Part shown: in pieces, positions 9,551-19,262 of the stretch
Layout of the letters: every line of letters begins with the position of its first letter
Position numbering within the stretch: position 1 is the stretch's first letter
Notes under the pieces: generated by a model
Database searches by the model: none
The model's input: only the letters and a program-made list of their open reading frames with translations
What the model was told of the DNA's origin: nothing
Position numbers and translations under genes: made by a program
DNA from: Paulinella micropora
Lineage: Eukaryota; Cercozoa; Imbricatea; Euglyphida
Direction: 5' to 3'
Assembly: GCA_009731375.1 (NCBI GenBank)
Contig: BJOX01000113.1
Coordinates: 919,917 to 955,537, forward strand
DNA length: 35,621 bases

Positions 9551-10444
9551 ATGGATAATAAGCACACAAATCAGCAACAACAACAAGAAACTCCTGAGCA
9601 GACAGAACAGAAAGAAAAACTGGAAGAAGCACTTGAAATACATAATCAATCTAAGCAGACTAAGATATGGAATACGATAACAGCACCAGAAGCAAAACCA
9701 CTGAGCCAAATTTTTATTGACTTAATGAATATGTCAAAGGTGGCAACTAAGAAAGGAAATGCTAATTTTTATTTCGGACTAGTAGCAATTGATGTCTATA
9801 GCAGTCGTGGCTGAATTGAACCGATTAAAAACAAAACAACATGCTATGTTTTGGAAGGTCTCAAAAAATATTTACAAAGAAGTTCCCGAAAGAATTACAT
9901 CATATAATGGTGGTGAGTTTAAGGGTCAAGTGGCTGAATATTTCAGACAAAACAATATTGAACACAGACCTGTTCAAGTAGGCGATCACAGAACTATGGG
10001 GATAATAGATAGATTTATTAGAACGATTAGAAACGAATTAAATTTGATATGGGAAGTTAATGAAAATTTTGAGTGGGTGCCTTATACAGAAATCCTTTAA
10101 CTAATGGATTTCCAAAGGGAACTAGAGTAAGAAAAGAATTGGAAAGAACTATTTTGTCTAAAGGAGATAAACAATTTAGTAGAGCAGTCTATAAAGTTCG
10201 AGGCCGTAAAGGCTTCAAAGTCATTCTTAGTGAAGAGTACTTAGTAAGGCCTAGTGAATTATTAAAAACTCATGTGGATGAGCAACCGGAAGAAGAAGAA
10301 CAGGCAGAGCAGTTAGCAGATAAATTTAAAGAATTGACGAAACAGAAAAAGACAAGTCATTTATTAAAATCACTTGACATTAAACCAGAGAACATAAGAA
10401 GCAGTCAAAGAATAAAAAAGAAAAAAGAAGTGTTGGATTTGTAA
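9551..10444 (+). pseudogene. Retroviral-type (rve) integrase of the viral element, broken
   Basis: Would insert the element into host DNA. A Gln-rich N-terminus is followed by the RNase H-fold catalytic core: first Asp in QIFIDLMNMSK, strand FGLVAIDVYSSRG, second motif ITSYNGGEF, third motif MGIIDRFIRTIRN. The second catalytic Asp (normally in the (S/T)DNGGEF context) is Tyr, codon 9903-9905. The third acidic position is Asp rather than Glu, which may be normal for this subgroup. Other breaks are TGA at 9812-9814, at a position where relatives have Trp (the downstream frame continues IEPIKNKTT), a frameshift at about 9873-9880, and a frameshift with probable loss of coding sequence near 10100. 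The C-terminal SH3-like part (FSRAVYKVRGRKGFKVIL) and a charged tail remain. It ends 5 bp before the stop of the convergent zinc-finger gene. Confidence 0.85.
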
Positions 10445-10449
10445 TATTT

Positions 10450-10957
10450 TCAATTATTTTTGGTTTGAATGTATTTCTTATGTTTCGCTGTTGTCTCATG
10501 AATTTTTTTCCCATTTCTCCTTATCGTTGAATCACATTCACATTTTATTTTTTCTATAGTTAAATCATTGCTTGACACGTGAATTCCTTTCATTCTTAAC
10601 TCGTGATAGACTGATTGAAGATGTCTTGTTTTATATCATCTGGTTGTTTCATCACCACATTCACATATCAATTTTTGCTTCATCCATTCCTTATTCAATT
10701 CATTTTTGTATTGTTGTTTATTTTGCTTAACTAGTTCATCATTCTTTTCCTTCCAGACTTCGTGTTTTGGTTTATGTTTTCTTCATAAAACTTGTTTGCT
10801 TCCTCTAGTGCTTGTTCTTTATTTCTTTTTCCGTTAATACAAAAGTTTTTTTTTTGATTTTGTTTTCTTCTCCCCATCTTACAACAACCTTTGGAGATAC
10901 AGCATTATCGAAAACATACACACATCCTTTATGAATCTTTTGTGGAATGTTGTTCAT
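10450..10957 (-). pseudogene. Double C-x-C...H...H zinc-finger protein, broken
   Basis: Too broken to appear as one open frame. It starts MNNIPQKIHKGCVYVF (ATG 10955-10957). The frame changes at a 10-T run (10846-10855) and again near 10775-10785, and TGA interrupts at 10636-10638. The second part reads ALEEANKFYEENI. The third part carries two copies of an identical finger pattern C-x-C-x11-H-x5-H, beginning ICECGDETTR and KCECDSTIRR, 38 residues apart, and ends at TGA 10450-10452. Such CECG..H..H fingers occur in many giant-virus and Polinton-like virus proteins. The N-terminal part (RWGEENKIKK then A..EA..F) is loosely reminiscent of small AP2-like DNA-binding domains, at low certainty. 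It converges on the integrase. Confidence 0.6.
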
Positions 10958-11280
10958 TCTATATGTGTTATAAATCAATATCCTTAAATGGAATGAACTT
11001 TTAACACACTAAGGCTTATTTGCTTATAATTGCTTTCTGTATTGTTTGCTTGCGAAATAAAGAGTAAGGCCGTTTCTATTGCCTTTTTGCTGGAAACAGA
11101 AAAACAAAAAAAAATATTTTTTTTATTTTTTGTTTTTTATACTAATGCTTATTTTGCTTAATTTCTTTGGTTATTGTGATGTCTTGAAGATGTCTTGAAG
11201 AATGCCTTGAAGTGAAACTTAAATAATAAACTATGAACAGGAAGAGAGATGTTGATGAAATTGTGAATGAGTGATTTTTT
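10958..11280. other. AT-rich right flank of the viral element
   Basis: No gene seen. 11100-11145 is an A-run followed by a T-run (AAAAAAAAATATTTTTTTTATTTTTT), a possible border or terminator region. Composition becomes host-like after about 11280. No inverted repeat matching the left side was found. Confidence 0.35.
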
Positions 11281-11685
11281 GTGAAAAATACTACTTTCAA
11301 TAGGAAGGCAGTTGGAGCAGTTTTGATTCCTACGGAGGTATGTACTGAACAACTGTGCCCAAGTGGCACCCTTAACTACTCTCGCCAAGCGTTGCATGCT
11401 GAGAGTTCTCGACATCTGGTGAACGCCTCCCACTTTTCCCCTCCCAGAAAAAAGTGGCAAAAAAGCTCAGCTTTTGGGAAAAGCTCAGCGGACATTTATT
11501 GCCAAATAACTCCCCACACCCAATCGACAATGAATAGTCGCGGTTCGAATCCTTGATCCATGATGGCGCGTTTAGTCTTTTCCGGATTCGTTTTCTGCCT
11601 ATTCGGTACATCCTGCTTGTTTTCAATAGATAGCTTGAGTTGGTGGGATGCATGCTGCGTGTGGTTAGTTTCTGTGTTTCCTTAC

Positions 11686-11833
11686 AGGACGCGGAACCGC
11701 CCAGCGTTCTCTCGAAGAGTTTCACCACCAACTTAATCATCTGGTTTTTCCTATCCATCTTTGCTTCACTTTCGCTGCTGCGCATACCGCTGCCACAACC
11801 CCCACGTGCACCGCTGCCGCTGTCGCCGTCCAT
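11686..11833 (-). CDS. Candidate first coding exon of a host gene
   Basis: ATG at 11831-11833 opens MDGDSGSGARGGCGSG, then ESEAKMDRKNQMIKLVVKLF, and stops at a good donor (GTCCT|GTAAGG, GT at 11684-11685). The amphipathic Lys-rich part looks protein-like, and the codon use is unlike the low-complexity flanks. No downstream exon was identified, so this remains speculative. Confidence 0.25.
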
Positions 11834-12190
11834 ACACCTATGAATCCAACAGAAACAAGAAGAGACCAGAAGAAAAAACAAACAAGACCAAACAAACAAC
11901 CCAACCCAACCTAACGTAGCCAAGACCAAAAACCAGCCGAAATCAATGGCAACCAACCCAACCAAGCTATAGCTAACAGAAACAAAAAGAGACAACGAAG
12001 AAGAGAACTAACAAGAACGATTGCAAATGCCAGACAAAAACAAAACACAAGAAACTAACGAGAACAGTCCGACCGTCCAACCCGCACGCAACCCAACAAG
12101 ACCAAGCCCAACTTTACCCGACATTCTACCAACCCACCAACCAACCACATATCTCAACCAACCCGACCTGCCCAACCTGCTGGGATGCAA
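11834..12190. repeat. AAC-rich low-complexity DNA
   Basis: Plus strand dominated by A and C (ACAAG, AACCC, ACCAAC) with almost no T. No convincing coding region. Confidence 0.6.
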
Positions 12191-12336
12191 CCCCCCCCCC
12201 CCCCCCCCCCCCCNNNNNNNNNNNNNNNNNNNNNNNNNNNNNNNNNNNNNNNNNNNNNNNNNNNNNNNNNNNNNNNNNNNNNNNNNNNNNNNNNNNNNNN
12301 NNNNNNNNCCCCCCCCCCCCCCCCCCCCCCCCCCCC
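12191..12336. repeat. Poly-C tract around an assembly gap
   Basis: 23 C (12191-12213), 95 N, then 28 C (12309-12336). Open frames across it (Gly or Pro runs) are artefacts. Confidence 0.95.
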
Positions 12337-12850
12337 ACCCCCTAATTTCGATCACCCTTCAATTAGGGGGACTTTGAATTATACATTTTATTATATGTGT
12401 ATATGGTCTATATATATGCATATTTTAAATATCTTTATGCTCAAACACCGCAAAGTCCATCAGGGGGTTATACATTTTGATATTTGAAAACATGCGGGGC
12501 CCCGAGTCCTCGCCTCCCGTATATCCCCCCAACCTACCAAACATAAACACGAACAAACAAGAAGAAACAACAAACAAAAGCAAGCAAGAGCAAACAAAAA
12601 CAAAGAATCACAAAACACGAACAAGCTAACAGTACAAGAACCAACAAAAAGAAAGGACAAGAAAATAGAAACCAGAAACACCGAACAACAGAATACTAAC
12701 AAGAAGCAAAGAACAACAAGAATAAATAGAAGACTAAAAACAAACTACAGGCTAGAACGATCAACAAGCTAGAACAAACAATGAACAAGAAATAGCAATA
12801 ACAATCAACACGTCTGTTTTAATTGTTTGTTTGCATGTGTGCTTTCCTTA
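12337..12850. repeat. Unannotated DNA with A/C-rich low complexity
   Basis: 12337-12530 is unremarkable single-copy-looking DNA. 12540-12800 is AACAAG/ACAAAC-rich and resembles 11834-12130 in composition. Nothing coding is supported. Confidence 0.45.
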
Positions 12851-13150
12851 GGCTGAGCCTAAGGATGCATCTTCAAATCTCCAAACAAGCGCAGGTGACC
12901 CCTTCGGCCCCATGCAATGTGGAACCAAACCGAATCTTAACTTAACAAGAGTACTTGTGGCGGTCATACCATACCACAGTTTATCTGAAATAACGAAGCA
13001 TATCACTGCTGCTACTGCAACTACACACACTGCTGCTGCTGCTACTTGCTACACTACACAAAGCTGCTGCTTGCTACTTGCTACACTACACAAAGCTGCT
13101 GCTGCTACTGCTACTACGCACTGTTGCTGTTCGGTGCTAAATATAACATT
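12851..13150. repeat. (CTG)n-rich segment
   Basis: 13007-13130 is rich in GCTGCTGCTACTGC and CTACACTACACAAAGCTGC repeats. The preceding 150 bp show nothing recognisable. Confidence 0.6.
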
Positions 13151-13156
13151 TTATAA

Positions 13157-13822
13157 CATGTAACATGTACCATATAACGTCATGTGATGTGGCATCACGT
13201 ATCCCATACAGTCACGTACGCATACGCACATATGTATGTGTATATATGCATGTGCATGTGTATATATGTATATGCATATATATATATACGTATGTGATGT
13301 GTGGGTGTTATTATTTTATGATGAATTAAGTCTGAATGCTATGATATATGCTTTCATAATCCGTGTCTAATGCGCCCTAACATCATTTTACTCGTTTGTG
13401 TTAAGAGGACAAACAATATCAATAATGCATACATTTACTTTAGTTGGAAGCTCTGAGAATTCGCGGATCCCGGTTTCCAACATGTAACATGTACCATATA
13501 ACGTCATGTGATGTGGCATCACGTATCGCCTGCGTACCCATACAGTCACGTACGCATACGCACATATGTATGTGTATATATGCATGTGCATGTGTATATA
13601 TGTATATGCATATATATATATATATATACATACATATGTGATGTGTGTGTTATTATTTTATGATGAATTAAGTCTGAATGCTATGATATATGCTTTCATA
13701 ATCCGTGTCTAATGCGCCCTAACATCATTTTACTCGTTTGTGTTAAGAGGACAAACAATATCAATAATGCATATATTTACTTTAGTTGGAAGCTCTGAGA
13801 ATTCGCGGATCCCGGTTTCCGA
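13157..13822. repeat. Tandem duplication, period about 324 bp
   Basis: Copy 1 begins CATGTAACATGTACCATATA at 13157 and copy 2 at 13481. They match almost base for base through the alternating TATG/CATA tract, TGTCTAATGCGCCCTAAC and GGATCCCGGTTTCC. Copy 2 has a 10-bp insertion (CGCCTGCGTA region) and small repeat-length changes. Copy 1 ends within the candidate exon sequence and copy 2 runs on into it. Confidence 0.9.
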
Positions 13823-13937
13823 AAAGCGTAGCGACTCGGCCGTACTACGTTCGTTGAAAAAGAAACAGCAATTGCTGAATCCTTCCGATGCTGCCCATCA
13901 ATATGAAGGTCCTCTTCATCTGAAGTGGATTGTATAG
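13786..13937 (+). CDS. Candidate last exon of a host gene
   Basis: Preceded by a plausible acceptor (TTTACTTTAG, AG at 13784-13785). The open frame contains GSSENSRIPVSEKRSDSAVL, then KKKQQLLNPSDAAHQYEGPL and ends LKWIV, TAG at 13935-13937. The composition is protein-like and unlike the repeats around it. The first 37 bp of the exon also exist in the upstream duplicate copy, where the frame dies. The family is not recognised, and no upstream exon was found. Confidence 0.35.
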
Positions 13938-14090
13938 TCTGGTCTGATATGTGTCTACATGTTGGGACATGTTACAGGTCATACATTGTTTTTGTGTTCT
14001 GTGGTGTAATCTTCATATGCGATACGCGTATGTAGTAATTTGCGTCTATTCTTAACGGTAACATTGCATGTGTATAGTTCGTCTTTCAGC
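13938..14090. other. Spacer, nothing recognised
   Basis: No gene, repeat or signal supported. Confidence 0.3.
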
Positions 14091-14362
14091 TCTCCTTCCT
14101 TCATTTTCCTTCATCCTACCCCCACTTCATCATTCCTTCTCTTCTCTTCTTTTTCCTTCCTTCTCTCTTCTTCTCCCTCTCTCCTCCCTGTCGTTCCTTC
14201 CTCCTCTCTTCTTCTTTCCTCCCTCTATCTTCCTCACTCTCTTCCCTCCACCTCTCTTCTTTCACCTCTCTTCCTTGCCCTCTCCTCTTCTCCCTTGCCT
14301 CCTCTCTTTCTTCCTCCTGTTTTCTCTTCTTCCTCGCTTCCTCTGCTCTCTTCTTCCTGGCC
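14091..14362. repeat. Pyrimidine-rich (CTTC/CCTC) low complexity
   Basis: Irregular CT-rich tract. The open frames are Ser/Leu/Pro or Glu/Lys/Arg artefacts. Confidence 0.8.
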
Positions 14363-14647
14363 TTCTTGACGTATCGATCCGTGGCATGGCGGGACGTCGC
14401 GTGCGGCGGCACATGACGTATCGATGCGTGGCGCAACAGCACACACCATGCCGCGCAGCACACACTGCAGCACAAACCACTGCCACGTTACACCACACAC
14501 CACCTATTCAGACACACCACTATACACTGCACCACAAACCACTCCCACGTTATACCACACACCACCTATTCTACTCCACACCAGACCACACACCACACCA
14601 AACAAACACAAAACACCCCGCCACCCCCACTCAACTCCCGACCACCC
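14363..14647. repeat. Short tandem repeats, 62-bp period and CA-rich
   Basis: A ~40-bp motif, GACGTATCGATxCGTGGC, occurs twice (14368, 14415). From 14471 a unit starting CACAAACCACTGCCACGTTA repeats at 14533 (period 62). CACACCA-rich DNA runs to the gap. No coding evidence. Confidence 0.7.
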
Positions 14648-14796
14648 NNNNNNNNNNNNNNNNNNNNNNNNNNNNNNNNNNNNNNNNNNNNNNNNNNNNN
14701 NNNNNNNNNNNNNNNNNNNNNNNNNNNNNNNNNNNNNNNNNNNNNNNNNNNNNNNNNNNNNNNNNNNNCCCCCCCCCCCCCCCCCCCCCCCCCCCC
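14648..14796. repeat. Assembly gap ending in poly-C
   Basis: 121 N followed by 28 C (14769-14796), the same arrangement as 12214-12336. Confidence 0.95.
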
Positions 14797-14891
14797 TCTC
14801 TCTCCCTCTTTCTCACACACTTACACACACTGTGACTTTCTTGTTTGTTCATTTTTGTCTTTCTTGTATGGCTTCAGTTTCCCGCCCGCAG

Positions 14892-14956
14892 TCTGGACTG
14901 CCAGAATCCATGTATCTAGAGGTGCAAGACTCGAGCGGCCCACCTGAGAACTATTT
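14892..14956 (+). CDS. Candidate exon with tyrosine motif (host)
   Basis: Acceptor CCCGCCCGCAG (AG 14890-14891), then SGLPESMYLEVQDSSGPPEN in one frame, running into a GTACGTACC-like donor and a CTAC-repeat intron. With the exon at 15045 it resembles the cytoplasmic tail of a receptor with Tyr-based motifs. The splice phase to the next exon does not fit if the GTACGT donor is used; GAG|GTGCAAG would fit. Speculative. Confidence 0.2.
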
Positions 14957-15044
14957 ACGTACGTACCTACCTACCTACCTGCCTTCCTATCTAATATATT
15001 CCTTCCTTCCTACCTTCCTACCTTTTACCTTCCTACCGGGACAG

Positions 15045-15095
15045 GTCTACCAAGAGCTAGAAACTAGGCATTACTACGCATTTTCAGAAAATTAA
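15045..15095 (+). CDS. Candidate terminal exon with tyrosine motifs (host)
   Basis: Acceptor ACCGGGACAG (AG at 15043-15044) followed by VYQELETRHYYAFSEN and TAA (15093-15095). YQEL and HYYAF could be phosphotyrosine-type motifs as in animal receptor tails. The pairing with 14892-14956 is inferred. The CTAC/CCTT repeat between them behaves like an intron. Confidence 0.25.
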   Translation, partial: VYQELETRHYYAFSEN

Positions 15096-15535
15096 TTCAA
15101 CAGCGAGCGTGAAGCACTCAAATGAAAGCAAAATAACATACATGCACGTACCAAAAGTGCTCATACAGTTTGTATACCACTCTCGTGCCATTCATACATA
15201 TTTTCATACTTACATACGAACATGCAAACTTGCATAACGTACATGCATAGTTACATATATACATGCGTGCATGCAAACATGATTGCATAGATACAATATT
15301 ACAGTAGAATGTTGCTGAGTCAGTAGGTAGCTATTTAATGAAAGTAAGTAGAAGGAAGTAGTTAGTAGGAGCGGGTGTTAGTAGGTAAGATAGTAAGAGA
15401 GTAGTAGGAGTGAGTGGTGGTAGGTAAGGTAGTAAGAGTGTAGTTAGTAGGAATGAGTGGTAGTAGTAAGGTAGTAGGTAATAGGTAAGGTAGTTAGGTA
15501 GCATCAGTGAGTGGAGTGAGAGCTAGTAAGGTAGT
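15096..15535. other. Spacer rich in CATACATA and GTAGTAG
   Basis: 15130-15300 is loosely CATACATA-like. 15320-15530 is AGTAGG/GTAGTAAG-rich. No gene seen. Confidence 0.4.
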
Positions 15536-16080
15536 AAACGTGAGTGGAATTCAATGGTAGTAAGAGTGAGTGGAGTGAGTTAGTTGAGTGAGTTGAGTGA
15601 GTAGTTGTATGGGAGTGACTGGTTGTATAGGAGTGAGTGGAGTGAGTGCCTTGAGGTAGTAATAGTGAGTGGAGTGAGTTGAGCGAGTGGTTGTAAAGGA
15701 GTGAGTGCAGTGAGTGCAGTGAGATAGTAAGAGTTAGAGGAGTGAGTTGAGTGAGTGGTTGTCTAGGAGTGAGTGGAGTGCGTGCAGTGAGGTAGCAAGA
15801 GTGAGAGGAGTGAGTTGAGTGACTGGTTGTATAGGAGTGAGTGGAGTGAGTGCAGTAAGATAGTAAGAGAGTGGAGTAAGTTGAGTGACTGGTTGTACAG
15901 GAGTGAGTGGAGTGAGGTAGTAAGAGAGAATAGAGTGTGTGGTAGTAAGAAAATAGGAGTGGAGTGAGTGGTTGTAAGGTAGGAGTGAGTGGAGTGGTTG
16001 TAAGGTAATAGGGTGAATAGAGTGAGTGGTTACCGTAGTAAGGTAGTAGGAGTGAGCAGAGAATATACAGTATCTCACGA
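15536..16080. repeat. 68-bp minisatellite (GAGTGAGTGG-rich)
   Basis: The marker GGTTGTA(T/A/C)AGG recurs at 15621, 15689, 15757, 15825 and 15891 (spacings 68, 68, 68, 66). Units consist of GAGTGAGTGGAGTGAGT blocks. The left and right edges are degenerate. The long Ser/His/Thr frames on the minus strand are artefacts of the repeat. Confidence 0.85.
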
Positions 16081-16084
16081 TATT

Positions 16085-16136
16085 CCCCCCCCCCCNNNNN
16101 NNNNNNNNNNNNNNNNNNNNNNNNNNNNNNNNNNNN
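16085..16136. repeat. Poly-C tract entering an assembly gap
   Basis: 11 C (16085-16095) then 41 N. Confidence 0.95.
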
Positions 16137-16178
16137 TTTGGTGGATACTTCTACTCTGCTCATACTGACTGTGTGCAG

Positions 16179-16328
16179 CGCCCAAGTGCTCGTGTACCTA
16201 TCCAAACGAGCCGGCACCGAATAATGGATATACCTGCTACGACGGGAGCGCTGCTTATTGCGCATCAAACCAAGACTGTCGCTCAAACACTACTTGGCTT
16301 AAGAGTGACGCACCAACTGTTTGTCAAT
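16179..16328 (+). CDS. Six-cysteine module exon 1 (host gene, 150 nt, phase 1-1)
   Basis: Bounded by CTGTGTGCAG| (AG 16177-16178) and |GTAAGTATAAG (GT 16329-16330). In the frame given by two leading bases it encodes PKCSCTYPNEPAP, NNGYTCYDGSAAYC, ASNQDC and an end DAPTVCQ. Cysteine pattern: C-x-C-x13-C-x7-C-x5-C-x14-C. The exon begins after phase 1 and ends in phase 1, so it can be duplicated or skipped without changing frame. It is clearly homologous to the exons at 16969, 19113 and 19958. Six cysteines suggest three disulfides and a secreted or extracellular protein; the family is not recognised. Confidence 0.75.
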
Positions 16329-16903
<575 letters not shown>

Positions 16904-16968
16904 ACGTGCACCAACCCCAACATGTACGTTGGTTTGATTTCATCTTGCTGATACTACTATGTGTGCAG

Positions 16969-17118
16969 CGGCCACGTGCTCGTGTACCGATCCAAACGAA
17001 CGCGATCCAAATAATAAGTATACCTGCAACGACGGGACCTCTGCTTACTGCGAGTCATCAGAAGTCTGTGCTTCAACCGATCCTTGGCCTAAGGGTTACG
17101 CAGGCACTATTTGTAGAT
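16969..17118 (+). CDS. Six-cysteine module exon 2 (host gene, 150 nt, phase 1-1)
   Basis: Acceptor CTATGTGTGCAG| (AG 16967-16968), donor |GTAAGTATAAG (GT 17119-17120). Encodes ATCSCTDPNERDP, NNKYTCNDGTSAYC, ESSEVC and AGTICR. Same cysteine spacing as exon 1 (x13, x7, x5, x14) and the same length and phase. The intron tail upstream (GGTTTGATTTCATCTTGCTG) is shared with exons 3 and 4, so the duplicated unit included intron sequence. Confidence 0.75.
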
Positions 17119-19112
17119 GTAAGTATAAGTAGAAGTAGTGTAAAAGATTCGAAAGAGTAGGAAGAGCAAAAAGTAGTATAATTACCATCAAGTAGTGCAA
17201 GTATAAGTAGTAAAAGTATAACGAGTACAAGTATAACTAGTACAGGTATAAGTATAAGAAGTTAAAGTATAAATAGTAGTAAGATAAGTAGTAGTATAAG
17301 TAGTAGAAGTATAAATAGTACAAGTATAACTAGTACAAGTATAAGTACTAGTAGTTTAAGTATATGTAGCATAAGTAGTGTAAGTATAAGTAGTAGTTCA
17401 AGTAGTAGTTGTATGAGTAGTAGTTAAAGAGTTAGTAGTAGTAGTAGAAGTAGTAGAAGTAGTAGTAGTTGTATAAGTTATAAAAGTATAAGTCAAGGTG
17501 GTAGGAGTAGTAGCAGTAGTAGCAGTAGTAGCAGTAGTAGCAGTAGTAGTAGTAGTATAAACAGAAGTAGCAGTAGTAGAAGTAGTAGTAGTATGCTTAG
17601 TGCAAGTTTAAGTAGTACAAGAACTAGTAGTTTAAGAAGTAGTAGTAGGCGTATAAGTATGCGTAGTACAACTAGTAGTTGTATAAGTAGTAGTAGTAGT
17701 AGTATATGTGTAAGTAGTATAGGTATGACTATAAATCTCCTTATACTAGTCATTGCTATACTTATACATGTACTACTTTACACTACTACTACTTATACTT
17801 CTACTTCTACTACTTCTACTTGTACTAGTTATACTAATACTACCTACTTATAATATACTACTTATACTTACACTACTCTTATCTACTTCTTGTACTACTA
17901 CTACTAATACTCATACTAATACTTCTTTTACTTAAACTACGCATACTCCAACACTTATACTCCTTTTATACTACTAACACTTGTACTACATGTACTACTA
18001 CTATTTATACTTCTACTACTACTCATAGTTATGCAACTTTACTACTAATACTCATACGTATAATACGTACACTAATACTATTTATACTTGTACTACTTAT
18101 ACTTCTACTTATACTGTGTATACTAAATACTTATACTTTTACAATACTTATTCTCGTGCTACGAATACTTAAATTACGTGTTGTACTACTAATACTTACA
18201 TCTATACTTTTTATAGTAGTAGTATAAAGTAGTACAAGTATAAGTAGTATATTAAAAGTATGAGTAATTAAAGCATAAGTAGTAGTAGTGTGAAAAGGAT
18301 AAGTATAACTAGTACAAGTAAGTACTAGTAGTATAGTAATATAGTGTATAGGTATAAGCAGTGTAAGTGTAAGTAGTATAAGTATAGGCATAAGTAGTGT
18401 AAGTGTAAGTAGTAGGATGATAGGTGTAAGAAGTAAAGGTATAAGTACTAGTGGCAGTATAAGTTATGTAAGTATAAGTAGTAGCAGTAAAAGTAGTAGC
18501 AGTAGTAGAATAAGTATAAGTAGTATAAGTAGTAGCAGTATAAGTAGTAGCAGTAGTAGAATAAGTAGTAAGTAGTATAAGTAGTAGTAGTAGTATAAGT
18601 ATGCACAGTATACGTAGTAGTATAAGCGTAAGTAATGTTAGTAGTTGTAGTAGTAGTATAAGTAATCTAGTAGTAGGACAAGTAGTATAAGCAGAAGTAG
18701 TATGAGTAGTGTAAGTAGTGTAAGTAAGTATGAGTGTACGTAGTAGTATAATAAGTAATATAAGAGTAGAAAGAGTGAAAACGAGTAAAGATTCAAAAGG
18801 AGCAAGAGTTAAAAAAAAAAGAAAAAGAAAGTAGAAAATCAAGAGTAAAAAGAAAAGTAGAGTTTAAAAAGCAAAGAGCAAGCAAAGTGTAAAAGAGGAG
18901 AGAGTAAGAAGAGTAGAAACGTAGAGTAAAAAAGTAAACGTAGGTAAAGTTAAATTTTTCAGAAAAGTAAGGAAGATAAGAAAGATAGGGGAAGGTAAGA
19001 CAGGTAGGAAAGGTAAAACGTAAAGTAAGTAAAATAAATGAGTGCATGTGCACCAAACCCAACAGTGACGTTTTGTTTGATTTCATCTTGCTGATACTGA
19101 CTATGTGTGCAG
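17119..19112. repeat. Intron 2, expanded GTA/AGT satellite with two orientation switches
   Basis: 17119-17735 is AGTATAAGTAGTAG-type on the plus strand, 17745-18205 is its complement (TACTACTTATACTTCTACT), and 18206-18770 is plus-type again. 18781-19050 is AAGAGTAGAAA-rich. The final 60 bp are the conserved intron tail (GCACCAAACCCAACAGTGAC, then TGATACTGACTATGTGTGCAG with a TACTGAC branch-point-like site). Open frames here (Leu/Ile or Thr/Tyr runs) are artefacts. Confidence 0.8.
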
Positions 19113-19262
19113 CGCCCACGTGTACTTGCAACGACCCAAACCACGACAGTCCATGGAATGGCTATACCTGCAGCGACGGGTCCACTGGTTTCTGCGCTAC
19201 AGACCAAATCTGTACTGCAAGCGCGGATACTCATTGGAATAAGACTTCCGTACGCAATATTT
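19113..19262 (+). CDS. Six-cysteine module exon 3 (host gene, 150 nt, phase 1-1)
   Basis: Acceptor CTATGTGTGCAG| (AG 19111-19112), donor |GTAAGTATTC (GT 19263-19264). Encodes PTCTCNDPNHDSP, WNGYTCSDGSTGFC, ATDQIC and KTSVRNI, ending in a lone T. The sixth cysteine codon is split: T here plus GT at the start of exon 4 gives TGT. Cysteine spacings are x13, x7, x5, x16. Length is exactly 150 nt like exons 1 and 2. Confidence 0.75.

Larger units (their letters stand above)
3200..11150. mobile_element. Decayed Polinton-like virus / virophage-type element (fragment)
   Basis: An AT-rich, tightly packed gene block whose content matches small eukaryotic dsDNA elements of the Polinton-like virus/virophage class: a packaging ATPase, a retroviral-type (rve) integrase, a tail-fibre-like protein with an S74 chaperone domain, a small two-helix membrane protein, and short basic proteins with GYG or GKK-type ends. 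Six genes run on the minus strand (3206-8920), two on the plus strand (9005-10444) and one converges on them (10450-10957). No major or minor capsid protein, protein-primed polymerase or helicase is visible, so the element is truncated, probably on the left. Premature stops and frameshifts in at least five genes show it is an inactive genomic relic. No terminal inverted repeats or target duplication were recognised, so the borders are approximate. Confidence 0.85.

Noticed and set aside
11542-11552. GGTTCGAATCC, a tRNA B-box match, with an A-box-like AGCTCAGCGG about 60 bp upstream
   Set aside because: No acceptor, D or T stem pairs properly; not a tRNA. A tRNA-derived SINE is possible but unsupported.
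13456-13476. GAATTCGCGGATCC looks like an EcoRI-BamHI cloning adaptor
   Set aside because: It occurs in both copies of a genomic tandem duplication and continues into candidate exon sequence, so it is probably native.
15504-16286. 260-codon minus-strand frame rich in Ser, His, Thr
   Set aside because: Translation of the 68-bp minisatellite and of an antisense Cys-module exon across a gap.
19046-19262. Read-through frame joining the intron tail to exon 3, giving a hydrophobic signal-like start before the Cys module
   Set aside because: The same region is frameshifted or stopped in the other units, while the AG acceptor and branch-point-like site are conserved; better explained as intron end.
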